From contig NZ_CP094461.1 in the NCBI RefSeq assembly GCF_022809715.1, positions 496,001-560,000 on the forward strand: a stretch of DNA of 64,000 nt, read 5' to 3'. The translations under genes and the position numbers were made by a program. Position 1 is the stretch's first letter. Each line of letters opens with the position of its first letter. This document shows, piece by piece, positions 1 through 23,300 of the stretch. Source of the stretch: Burkholderia pyrrocinia. Its GTDB lineage: Bacteria > Pseudomonadota > Gammaproteobacteria > Burkholderiales > Burkholderiaceae. Below the pieces are notes generated by a model. It was not told the DNA's origin, did not search any database, and saw nothing but the letters and a program-made list of their open reading frames with translations.

Positions 1-2040
1 CACGAACACGATCGCGTCGGCGACGTCGGCGTGCTGCCGGAGCGCCGCTTCGATTTCGCCCATCTCGATGCGATAGCCGCGAATCTTCACCTGCGTGTCG
101 CGGCGCCCGGTGACTTCCAGGTTGCCGTCCGGCAGCCAGACACCGAGGTCGCCGGTGCGATAAAGGCGCTCGCCCGCGTCGAACGGGTGGTCGACGAAAG
201 CGGCGGCCGTCAGGTCGTCCCGGCCGACATAGCCGCGCGCCAGTGCGATGCCGGACACGCAGATCTCGCCCGTGCAGCCCTCGGGGGCCAGCGCCCCGTG
301 CTCGTCGAGCAGGTACAGGTGCGTGTTGTGGATCGGGCGGCCTACCGGCAGGCGGGCGCCGTAGGCGGTTGCCGGGTCGACCACGTAGTCCGCGACGCAC
401 ACGGTTGCCTCGGTGGGGCCGTACGAGTTGTGGCACGTGCGGGTCCGGGCCAGCTCGCGCAGATCCGCCGCGCGGGCGCTGTCGCCCGCGCTGATGACGC
501 GTTTCACGGTGCCGAGCGCGTTCCAGTCGAGCGCGGCGAGATAGGCGGGCGTCGCGTTGAGGGTGGTGACGCCCTGCTGCGCGATATATTCGACGAAACG
601 CGGCACGTCGCGGATCACGGCGGGCTTCGCCAGCACCAGGCGCGCGCCCGCGAGCAGCGTGACGAAAATCTCCATGATCGAGCCGTCGAAGCCCGGCGAG
701 TAGAACTGGACGAACCGGTCGGCGGCATCGAAACCGAAGGCGTCCACATGGTACTGCGCCATGTTCAGGAGCCCTGCGTGTTCGAGCACGACGCCCTTGG
801 GCACGCCCGTGGAGCCGGACGTGTAGATGATGTACGCCGCATCGTCCGGGCGGACCTCGACCTGCGCCGCCGCCGATGCAGGCGCCAGCGTGTCGAGCTG
901 GAAGTCGAGGGCGAACATCGGGATCGCCCAGAAATCGGCGAGCAACGGCAGGTGTTCCGAGTGCGTCAGCAGCGCCTTGACCTTCGCGTCCTCGATCATG
1001 AAGCGCAGCCGCTCCCGCGGAAACTCCGGGTCGAGCGGCAGATACACCGCGCCCGCCTTGAGGGCGCCGAGCATGCCGACGATCCAGCGCTCGGAACGGT
1101 CGGCCACCACGCCCACCACGTCGCCGCGTTCGATCGCGTATTCCGCGAGCAGGAAGCTCGCCAGCCGGGACGCCTGGTCGTCCAGTTCGGCGTAGGTCAG
1201 CGATGCATCGGCGGTCACCACGGCGATGCCGTCCGGCGTGGCCGCGACCCGTTGCGCGAACTGCTCCAGGAAGGTTCCAGGTACCGCGACGGGCGCCGCA
1301 TGCGAACGAAGGCGCGCGCGTTCGTCGTCGTCGAGCAGCGAGACGGTGTCGAGCGCAGCGTCCAGCGCGCCGAAGCCGGCCAGCACGTTGCGCAGGTGTC
1401 GCGCGACATGCTGGAGATAATGCAGCGTGAACACCGTCGGCCGGCCCGTCAGCACGATCTCGTAGCGCTCGCGATGGCGGATCTCGATCGACAGGTCGTA
1501 GTCGGCCGACGCCCAGGCTTCGTGCAGACCGTCGAAGCGCACGCCGACGTTGGTCGTGTGCCGTTCGCCATGCAGCTTGTGCGCGAGGGCGGTGATCGGA
1601 AAATCCTGATACGAATAGCTGCGCTGCACCCTGTCGCGCACCTGGTTCAGATACGCGCGAACCGTCGGGCCGGGCTCGATGGCGTCGAGCAGCGGGACGG
1701 GATCGGCGGGGCCGCTCGCGGGTCCGGAGATCAGGCGCGGCGTATCCAGGAACAGGCCGGCCGCGCCGTTGTAGCGCCCCAGCACACGGAACAGCGCCGC
1801 CAGCAGCACGACGAACGCGCCCAGCTCGTTGCCGGCGGCGAGCTTCTCCAGCACCGCCGCCGCGTCGCCGTCGAGCTCGAACGTCAGTTCCGGCGCGGGG
1901 CCGAGCGGCAGCGCATACGCCTGCCACGCCTGCTGAAGGCGGAAGTCTTCGTCGATGCGACCGAGCGCGTCGCCCCAGAACGCCACGTGTTCCTGGTATT
2001 GCCCGCTGGTCGAGAGCGCGTTGAGATTCAGTTCTGACAA
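1..2040 (-). CDS. NRPS, partial: half condensation domain + adenylation domain (runs off left edge)
   Basis: Minus-strand gene open at the window edge; 680 codons are visible. I place the start at a TTG (2040-2038), because a GGGAG Shine-Dalgarno lies 8 nt upstream (2049-2053) and the gene overlaps the end of the preceding hydroxylase gene by 13 nt. Residues 1 to about 240 resemble only the C-terminal lobe of a condensation domain; no HHxxxDG motif is present. An adenylation domain follows, with the A3 motif YIIYTSGSTG, A5 NSYGPTEAT and A7 YRTGDL. The carrier domain and later modules lie outside the window. A hand reading of the pocket (D-G-M-N-I-A-S-V-C) matches no code I know exactly; its V-C end is typical of aromatic-residue pockets. 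By analogy with occidiofungin, and from the CmlA-type hydroxylase next door, tyrosine (to become beta-hydroxytyrosine) is the likely substrate; this is inference. Confidence 0.88.
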   Translation of the reverse strand, partial: MSELNLNALSTSGQYQEHVAFWGDALGRIDEDFRLQQAWQAYALPLGPAPELTFELDGDAAAVLEKLAAGNELGAFVVLLAALFRVLGRYNGAAGLFLDTPRLISGPASGPADPVPLLDAIEPGPTVRAYLNQVRDRVQRSYSYQDFPITALAHKLHGERHTTNVGVRFDGLHEAWASADYDLSIEIRHRERYEIVLTGRPTVFTLHYLQHVARHLRNVLAGFGALDAALDTVSLLDDDERARLRSHAAPVAVPGTFLEQFAQRVAATPDGIAVVTADASLTYAELDDQASRLASFLLAEYAIERGDVVGVVADRSERWIVGMLGALKAGAVYLPLDPEFPRERLRFMIEDAKVKALLTHSEHLPLLADFWAIPMFALDFQLDTLAPASAAAQVEVRPDDAAYIIYTSGSTGVPKGVVLEHAGLLNMAQYHVDAFGFDAADRFVQFYSPGFDGSIMEIFVTLLAGARLVLAKPAVIRDVPRFVEYIAQQGVTTLNATPAYLAALDWNALGTVKRVISAGDSARAADLRELARTRTCHNSYGPTEATVCVADYVVDPATAYGARLPVGRPIHNTHLYLLDEHGALAPEGCTGEICVSGIALARGYVGRDDLTAAAFVDHPFDAGERLYRTGDLGVWLPDGNLEVTGRRDTQVKIRGYRIEMGEIEAALRQHADVADAIVFV

Positions 2041-3644
2041 AGCACGATCTCCCTCGTCGCGTACAGGATTTCGGAAGCGATGCCCTTGGCCTTGCAGTGC
2101 GCGACGAACTGGGTGGACTGGATATGGCTGGGCGAGTTTTCGTCGAAGGTGTTGTCGAGGAGGTGGTTCAGCCACGGCTCCTGACCCATCGCATAGACGT
2201 ACGCCGCGTTGAACGCGAAGTCGTCCACCAGCGCGGCGGCCTCGCCGAACTGGCAGCCCCGCGCACGGCGCGACCGATCGATGTCGCGCGGCAGCGCGTC
2301 GGGAAACAGCGGGCCATAGACCCATGACGGCGGCGCGCCCTCGGTTTCCATCCCGACGAACAGCGTGTCCGGCTTGCCGGCGAGGCGGAAGACATGTTCG
2401 TAAAGGCGCGGGTCCAGGTTGCACGAATCGGCGATGCACAGCACCGAACGCGTGCCGAAGCGGATCATGAAGCTCTGCTTGCTCTGGATCGCCAGGTCGT
2501 TGTGTTCGCCCAGGAACGGAATGGCGGTGATGGCCCCGTTGGGCAACTTGATTTCCTGAGCATCCCGAACTTCCCGCACGTCGTCGAAGCCGAGCTTGCG
2601 CAAGGCCAGTTCCAGCGACGGATCTTGCGGAAAGCCGTCGAGGTTCCTGCCGACCACCACGGTCTTGACCTTGTGGCGAAGCTGCAGCAGCGTTTCGAGC
2701 ACGATGTGATCGTGATGGCTGTGCGTGATCAGCACGTAGTCGATCTGGTCCGGCAGGTCGGCGAACGTATAGCGCGGCAGCGCGGTGTCGTAGCCGTAGC
2801 TGATCACCGGATCGATCAGGATGCTCACGCCCCGGCTCTGGACCAGCAGGCACGCGTGGCCGTAGTAGCGGATGCGGATGTCGTCGCCGTCGAACGAACG
2901 ATCCGGTTTCGGTGCCGGCGCCTGTTCGACGAAGAACGAGCGGAACAGCGGCTCGTCCTTCTCCTCCACGCGCATCAGATCGACGATTTTCGCGTAGCTG
3001 CCGGGCGTGTCGCGCATGCGGAACAGCGCGTCGAGTGCGCGATCGTCGAAGGCCATGTTGCTGAACAGCGTGCGCTCGTCGCTGAGCCGGGGCGTGCTGA
3101 GAATGAATGGCCGCGGCGTGTTCTCCTCGATCGCCGACAGCGCGATGCTCTGCGCATCGCGCGCATAGAGCGGGCTCGCGTACAGCAGGCTTTCGAACAC
3201 CCGGAAGGACGGGTTGTGGTTCAGGTCGTAGTAGATCTCGACATAGCCTTTCAACACCTCCGGAATCTCGGGGTAGAGCGGGTCCGAAGCCATCCCCTTG
3301 GCCTGTTCCAGCAGCAGCGTGGAGAACGCCTTGTAGGCCTTCGCCAGTTCCAGCTGCAGGGTCGCGCGCCGGGTGGTCTGCTCGATCAGCGCGCGGATTT
3401 CGTCGACGCGCTTGCCGCCCAGGTCGAGGAACGGGCCGCCGCGCATCGCCGGATCCTTGCAGGCCGCCGCATGCATCATCGGCGATGCGGCATAGGACTT
3501 CATCAGCGGCAGGAACCGCTCGGCCACGTTGAGGGCGGCGGTCAACGGCGGAAGCGTGTGAAACCACGCGTACCAGCCGTTGATCAGCGGTTCGAACTGG
3601 ATGTTTTGTCGCAGGTAGACCTGCGTGCTGGACGAAATGGTCAA
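2028..3644 (-). CDS. CmlA-family di-iron beta-hydroxylase (MBL fold) acting on an NRPS-bound amino acid
   Basis: 538 residues, the usual length for the CmlA family, whose founding member hydroxylates the beta-carbon of an aminoacyl group held on the NRPS CmlP. The N-terminal helical domain (about 1-240) opens with the family's EPLxNxWYAW element. The C-terminal metallo-beta-lactamase fold carries HSHHDH (about 306-311), a Glu in GEHND (about 378) where hydrolytic MBL enzymes have His, and Asp in IADSCN (about 403). These match the CmlA iron ligands closely in type and numbering, so I call an oxygenase and not a hydrolase. The start is TTG (3644-3642), with AAGGAG 6 nt upstream formed within the preceding gene's stop (TAAGGAG). 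The gap to the megasynthase is 10 nt. The downstream NRPS overlaps its end, which suggests that its adenylation domain loads the substrate. General annotation pipelines may label it an MBL hydrolase. Confidence 0.85.
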   Translation of the reverse strand: MTISSSTQVYLRQNIQFEPLINGWYAWFHTLPPLTAALNVAERFLPLMKSYAASPMMHAAACKDPAMRGGPFLDLGGKRVDEIRALIEQTTRRATLQLELAKAYKAFSTLLLEQAKGMASDPLYPEIPEVLKGYVEIYYDLNHNPSFRVFESLLYASPLYARDAQSIALSAIEENTPRPFILSTPRLSDERTLFSNMAFDDRALDALFRMRDTPGSYAKIVDLMRVEEKDEPLFRSFFVEQAPAPKPDRSFDGDDIRIRYYGHACLLVQSRGVSILIDPVISYGYDTALPRYTFADLPDQIDYVLITHSHHDHIVLETLLQLRHKVKTVVVGRNLDGFPQDPSLELALRKLGFDDVREVRDAQEIKLPNGAITAIPFLGEHNDLAIQSKQSFMIRFGTRSVLCIADSCNLDPRLYEHVFRLAGKPDTLFVGMETEGAPPSWVYGPLFPDALPRDIDRSRRARGCQFGEAAALVDDFAFNAAYVYAMGQEPWLNHLLDNTFDENSPSHIQSTQFVAHCKAKGIASEILYATREIVLCQN

Positions 3645-3650
3645 CGAAGG

Positions 3651-3654
3651 CTCC

Positions 3655-3656
<2 letters not shown>
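3651..3656 (-). promoter_or_regulatory. Shine-Dalgarno AAGGAG merged with upstream stop codon; selects a TTG start
   Basis: On the minus strand the megasynthase ends TAAGGAG, so the stop codon and a consensus ribosome-binding site overlap. The next start codon, TTG at 3644-3642, lies 6 nt downstream. This supports translational coupling of the beta-hydroxylase to the megasynthase, and the TTG start over any later ATG. Confidence 0.7.
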
Positions 3657-17066
<13,410 letters not shown>

Positions 17067-17070
<4 letters not shown>

Positions 17071-20000
17071 TGGGCGCCGATCTCCTGGGCAATCAGTTCG
17101 GAAAGGTCGTCTTCGTCAAGGTCTTCGGATGCTTCGTCGACGACAGGAGCAGGAAGCGAAGGCGACAGTTCGTTGAGCACGTATTGGGCGAGCGTTTGCA
17201 GGTTCGGATAGGAAAAGAACAGCGTCGCGCGAAACGGCCTGCCGAACACCTTGGTGAGGCGGTCGGTCAGTTCGAGCGCGATCAGCGAATCCAGGCCGAG
17301 ATCGAGCAGCGATTGCTCGGGCGCAATGGCGTCGGTGCTGGAGAGCCGCAGCGTCTCGGCCAGCATCTTCGCGAGCGTGTCGGTGATGAGCTCGATCCGC
17401 TCGCGCGGCGCGCACGCATGCAGCTGGCGCAGCAATGCCGTCTCCTGCTGTGCAGGCTGCGCAGCCGGTTGCGCGAGTTCGGAAAACAGCGCCGACCCGG
17501 CGGCCGGCGCATCGACCCGGAACAGGGTCGGCCAGTCGATGCGCGCCACCCCGGACTGGGCGACGCCCGACGCCATCAGCCGTTCCAGCGTCGCGATGGC
17601 CAGTTCGGGCGGCAGCGTGCCGACGCCGAGCGCAGCCAGTTGCTCGTGCGCGCGCCGTCCGTAGTCGGTGGCGGCATGGCCGATGTCCGCCCACGGCCCC
17701 CAATTGACGCTGAGCCCCGGTTTCCCCTGCGCGCGCCGATGCTGCGCGAGGGCGTCGAGGAAGCTGTTCGCCGCCGCGTAGTTGCCCTGGCCCGGCATGG
17801 TGATCAGCGCGGCCATCGACGAGAACAGGACGAAATGGTCGAGCGGCAGATCGGCCGTCAGTTCGTGCAGATACCAGGCGCCATCGGCCTTGCCGCTTCC
17901 GGCGCGATGGAAGAAATCGTCGTCCTGGCGCGTCAGCAGCGCATCGTCGAGTGCGCCCGCGAGGTGAAAGACCCCCTTGAGCGGCGGCATCGAATCTGCG
18001 ATTTCATCGAGCGCTTGCGCGACGTCCTCGCGACGCGACAGGTCGGCGCGAACGAACCGCGCGTCGAGCGTCCGCAGGATTTTCTCGGCTGCCGGGGAGG
18101 GCGCGCCGCGCCCGAGCAGTACGACTTTGCCGGCGCCGTTGGCGGCGAGCCAGGACGCGAGCCGCAGGCCGAGCCCGCCGAGCCCGCCGGTCACCAGATA
18201 GGTCGCGTCATGGTGGAACCTGATCGGACGGTGGCTGACGAATTCGCGATCGTCGCGGGCGATACGCGCGACGTAGCGCTGTCCGCGGCGAAACGCGATC
18301 ATGTCTTCCCTGCCGCCAGCCTGTACCGCTTGCACGATGTGCGCCGCCGACGGCTGCGCGGGATCGAGGTCGACCAGCCCGCCCCACATCGCCGCATGCT
18401 CGACGGCGATCGCGCGGCCCAATCCCCACAGGGGCGCCTGCGCGACGGCGGTCGATTCGCCGTCCAGCACATTCATCGCACCCGACGTCACCAGCCACAG
18501 ACGCGCCTGCCGGGCTGCCGGTGCACGTGACGCCAGCGTCCTGACCAGTTGCAGCACGCTCGCGCTGGCACGCCGTCGCGCCGCGATGTCGGCGGGCGCG
18601 AGATCGAGACTCCACAGGTGAACGATGCCCTTCAGCGGCCGGTCGAGCGCGGGCAGTTCCGGCGTCGCGTCGGCGAAGCGCAGCGTGCACGTATCGCCGG
18701 CGCTCTCCAGCAGGCCGGACAGTTGCGCGCCGACGCCGCCACGGTCCGCGAGAATCAGCCACTCGCCCTGCGCCGAACCGCCGGTTGCCGCGTCGACGCT
18801 CGACGGTCTCCACACGCGCCGATAAAGCAGCGCGGACAAATCGTGCCGCTCGACGGTTCGCCTGGAACGCACATGCTGCAACCGCAGCGCATCGATCTCG
18901 ATCAGCAGTCGCCCGGCGAGGTCATGGACGCGGATATCGCCCTCCAGCGCGCCGTGCCCGCTCGGCTTGCGCAGCGTGGCGTGACTCCACGCATCTGCCG
19001 ACGACGGCGGCTGATGAACACGTACCGCGCCGATCGAACTGGGCAGGTACAGGTCGCCCGCCTCCAGCGCGTCCGGATCGATCGCGGCGGCGAGCACGCG
19101 GCTGCACGCGTCGAGAAAAGCGGGGTGCACCTGGTATTGCGACGATGCCAGCGCGTCCGCCGGCAGGCTGATTTTCCCCAGCGCCTCGCCGGCCGTGCGC
19201 CAGATCTGCTGGATGGCGTTGAACACGCCGTCGATCTGCACGCCGTGCTGCCGGATTTCGCCATTGAAGTCGGCGCCCGAAGTCGTTTCGGTGCAGCGGG
19301 CCTGCACCGCGGCGGCATCGAATCTCGTCGGCGCGGCGGCTCGCCTGGGGGCGCACATCTCCCGGAGTCGACGCAACTGCGGAAGATTGCCGAGGATCAG
19401 CTCGACCGGCGGACCGAAATCGAGCAGGCAGGCCACTTCATCCACGCCGATCGACTCGAGATCCCGCACGAGTTCGACGCAGGTTTCCGGCGTGCCGATG
19501 AGGCCGCGCGATTGCGCGAAGCGTTCATAGAGAAACTCGACGAACTCGTCCAGCTCGCGCGCGCTCATCGCGCGCACGTCCACCGACTGGCCGCGGCTCT
19601 GCGCCAGCCCGTTCAACAGCCCGATATTGCTGCGGATGTAGTTGCAGAACGGCGCGCGCGCCTGCTCGCGCACCCGCACCGCATCGTCGCCGACGAACGT
19701 GTGCAGCATCACGGACACGGTGCCGGCCGCCGGATCGAAGCCGTGTTTTGCGCGCGCGTCGCGGTAAAGGGCGATCTTGTGCGCGAGCTGGTCCCGATCC
19801 TGGTCGAGCACGTGGGTCAGCAGGTTCGCGCCGGCTTCACCGGCGCGCACGAAGGTCTGCGGATTGCTCGCGGCAGTCACCCAGACCGGCAGTTCCGGCT
19901 GCACCGGCGTCGGATAGATGCGCAACTGCACCGGCTTGCCGACGCCATTGCGCGCATCCAGCGTACCGCCGCGCCACAGATGCTGGACGGCGCGCATCGT

Positions 20001-20390
20001 GGTCAGCATGTCGTCCTGCCGGCTCGCATATTTGTCCGGCGCGAACACGAAGTCGTCCGGATTCCATCCGGACGCGAACGACACGCCCACGCGGCCGTTC
20101 GACAGGTTGTCCACCATCGACCATTCTTCCGCGATCCGGATCGGGTTGTGCAGCGCTGCGACCACGCTGCCCGCGACCAGCTTCACGCGTTGGGTGGCAG
20201 CGGCAAGCGCGGCGTGCAGGACAGCGGGATTCGGGTACAGCGAGCCGAATTCGGTGAAATGGCGCTCCGGCACCCAGACGCTGGAAAACCCGTTCGCATC
20301 GGCGAAACGCGCGCTTTCCATCACGAGCTGGTACTTGTTGCCGGACAGCGCCTCTTCACTGCTGGCGAAGAACATCAGGCCGAATTTCAT
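17067..20390 (-). CDS. PKS protein: luciferase-like monooxygenase - C-terminal half of DH - KR - ACP
   Basis: 1107 residues. The ATG (20390-20388) overlaps the upstream stop as ATGA, with GGAG about 6 nt before it. Residues 1 to about 340 form a flavin-dependent luciferase-like monooxygenase of the kind embedded in natural-product assembly lines (start MKFGLMFFASSEEA), thought to hydroxylate the alpha-carbon of a carrier-bound chain. Residues about 367-507 match only the second hot-dog of a PKS dehydratase, including its Asp motif (HPAFLDAC near 425); the first hot-dog is on the preceding protein. A KR follows (YLVTGG near 730, Tyr in GQGNYAAAN near 870) with an LDD motif, so B-type, then an ACP (GLDSL near 1033) and an acidic C-terminal tail. 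With the upstream FAAL-KS it makes PKS module 1, which would supply the beta-hydroxyl and alpha-hydroxyl that become C7 and C6 of the final chain. Confidence 0.9.
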
Positions 20391-23300
20391 GCGTGGCTCC
20401 GATCCGATTCGTGAATTTCGGCACTCGCGCACATCTGCCATGTCGCGGCGGCGCTGGTGTCGTCGATCCGGTGATAGACGGCAAACGAAAACGGTCCCCA
20501 GGACTGGCGGCTCAGCACGGTCTGCACGGTGCGCGATTCATGCGGATGCAGCGGCAACGGCGCATGCAGTGCGAGGTCCTTCAACGTGGTATGGCTGGCG
20601 GCGCCGATTTCCGAAGTTGCCGCCAGCGCCATTTCCACGTAAGCGGAATAGGGCAGCACGGGCGATCCCTTGACGCGATGACCGCTGAGAAAGGTGGCTG
20701 CCGGAGCGTCAAGACGCGACTGCCAGATCCACGTGGCCGGCGAATGCGCGTGCGGCTCCATGAGGCGCCCGAGCAACGGATGCCGAGGCGCGCGTGGACT
20801 GATCCAGAAGCCGCGACGCTCGAACGGGTAGGTCGGCAGGGCGAGCCGGCGGCGCGGTGCGTCCTGCTCCACGGCATCCCAGTTGATGGACGCGCCGCGT
20901 ACGTAGAGCTCGGCGAGCGTGTGCAGGATCGTGTCCCACGCGGCCGCGTGCGCGCCGATTTCGATCACGATGCCGGGGTTTCCCGCCGCACCGCCGTCCG
21001 GCGCCTGCGGCACGCCCGCCAGCGAGGCTGCGGCGCGATGCCCGTCGCCCGTGCTGCTGACGGCGCCCGGCGTAATGCCGAAGGACATCCACAGTTGCGC
21101 CAGCGCGCACTGGAATGCCGTGAACCCGGCTTCGGCGCAGGCCTCGGATTGTTGCTGCAGCAGCGCGCCGAAGGCGGGGCTGGTCGAACGCAATTGCCGA
21201 ACCGCGTCGGCGCTGCCGCCGTCGTCGGCGCAAAAGTGGAAGGTCACCGCAGGCGGTGTTTCGGCGGGCTCGCCGGCCGAAACGGCGTCCAGTTGCGAAC
21301 GCAACGTATCGAGACTCGATGCGACGATCGCCGCTCGCCGCGTGAAGTGGGTGCGCCCGGTATTTGCCGTGAACGCGACATCCCGCACACGGACCTCGGG
21401 ATGGGCGTCGAGATACGCCGCATAGGACGCCGCCAGCGCTTGCAACGCTTCGGGCGTGCGCGCGGAGAGCGTCACGACGCGCGCCGCCGAGTCGGCTTCG
21501 ATCTCCGCGGGCCGTGGGGCTTCCGACAGGATCATGTGCGCATTGGTGCCGCCGAAGCCGAACGAACTCACACCGGCCATGCGCGGCCCGTGTTCCCGAT
21601 GCCACGGCGTGACCTGCTGCGGAATACGGAAGGGCGTGCCGTCGAGCGCGATTTGAGGATTGATCGACCGGAAATGGAGGTTCGGCGGAATGGCACGATG
21701 GTGTAGCGCAAGGGCGGTCTTGATCAGGCTGGCGATGCCTGCCGCCGACTCCAGATGGCCGATGTTGGTCTTGACCGAACCGATCCAGCAGTGATCGTCC
21801 GGCCGACGAGATTCGCCCAGGACCGCCGTCAGCGAGTTCAACTCGATCGGGTCTCCGAGCGGCGTTCCCGTACCGTGCGCTTCGACGAAGCCGATGTCCT
21901 GCGCGCGTACGCCGGCATCGTGCAGCGCACTGCGAATCACGGCCTGCTGGGCCGGGCCATTGGGCGCGGTCAGGCCATTGCTGCGCCCGTCCTGATTCAC
22001 CGCCGAGCCGCGGATCACGGCGAACACGGTGTCGCCGTTCTCGCGCGCATCGTCGAGACGCTTGAGCAGCACCATGCCCACGCCTTCGCCGCGCACGTAA
22101 CCGTTGGCTGCCGCATCGAACGCCTTGCATCGGCCGTCCGGCGAAAGCATGCCCGATTGCGTGAAGGAGGCGCTCAATTGCGGCGCCAGAATCAGGTTGA
22201 CCCCGCCGGCAAGCGCCGCATCGGACTCGCCGCGCTGCAGCGCGCGGCACGCCTGATGAACCGCGACGAGCGACGACGAACACGCGGTATCGACCGCCCA
22301 GCTCGGGCCGCGCAAATCGAGCGTGTAGGAAATGCGGTTGGCGGCGACGCTGAGTGCATTGCCGGTCGCGACATAAGGGCCGACATCCGCGACTTCTTCC
22401 TGCGCCAGACGGATGTAGTCCGAATTGCTGATGCCCACGATGACCGCGGTGCGTCCGCCGACGAGACTCCGGGGCGCGATCCCCGCATGCTCGAGCGTCT
22501 CCCACGCAACCTCGAGAAGCAGACGCTGTTGCGGATCCATCGATTCGGCTTCGCGAGCGCTGATGCCGAAGAACGCCGCATCGAACAGGTCGACCTGTTC
22601 CAGCAGCCCGGTGGGCGGAAGGTCGCCGGCGCGCTGCTGCGACGCGCCGACCGCGTCGCGGCCCTGCAGCAGCAGCTGCCAGAATGCGTCGGGGTGACTG
22701 GCGCCGGGGAAACGGCATCCCATGCCGACGATGGCGATATCCGCGCGTGCTTCGGCTGAACCGGGCGCCTGGCCCGGCATGGCATTCCCGGTGCCGCTCA
22801 AATGGCGCGCCAGCAGGGCAATACTCGGAAAATCGTAGACGACGGTAGGGGAAACCGGCCGCCCGAGCCAGTCCTGCAACTCGCCCGAGAGCATGATGGC
22901 GTCCTTCGAATCGAGCCCATAGATGCTGAACGGCGCGTCGAGGTCGATATTGCCGGAATCGATTCCCGACAGACGCGAGACACGCTCGACGCACCATTGC
23001 ACCAGCGCTTGCGTGTCGCGTGCCGCTGCCGCGGAGGGCGCGACCTCCGCGGAAAACGAACGCCGCCACTCGCCCGCGATCGCGAGCCCCTGTCCGTCGA
23101 GGAATGCCTGTCTGATTCGGCTCCGCTGGATTTTTCCGCTGGACGTGCGCAGGATCGTGGCGGGCTTCAACAGGACCGCCGCATACAGATCGACGTCATG
23201 CTCTTCGGCGAGCTTGCGCCGGATCTCCGCGGCGACGGCTTCGGCGTTCAGCGTGTTGAGCGCTTCCCGGCGCACTTCGCATGCGATGACGACCCGCTCC

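Noticed and set aside
20387..20441. Frameshift as the cause of the FAAL-KS / monooxygenase-KR gene split
   Set aside because: The second gene has its own GGAG and ATG in ATGA overlap, and the monooxygenase begins at its natural N-terminus exactly there; no single-base change rejoins a longer domain.
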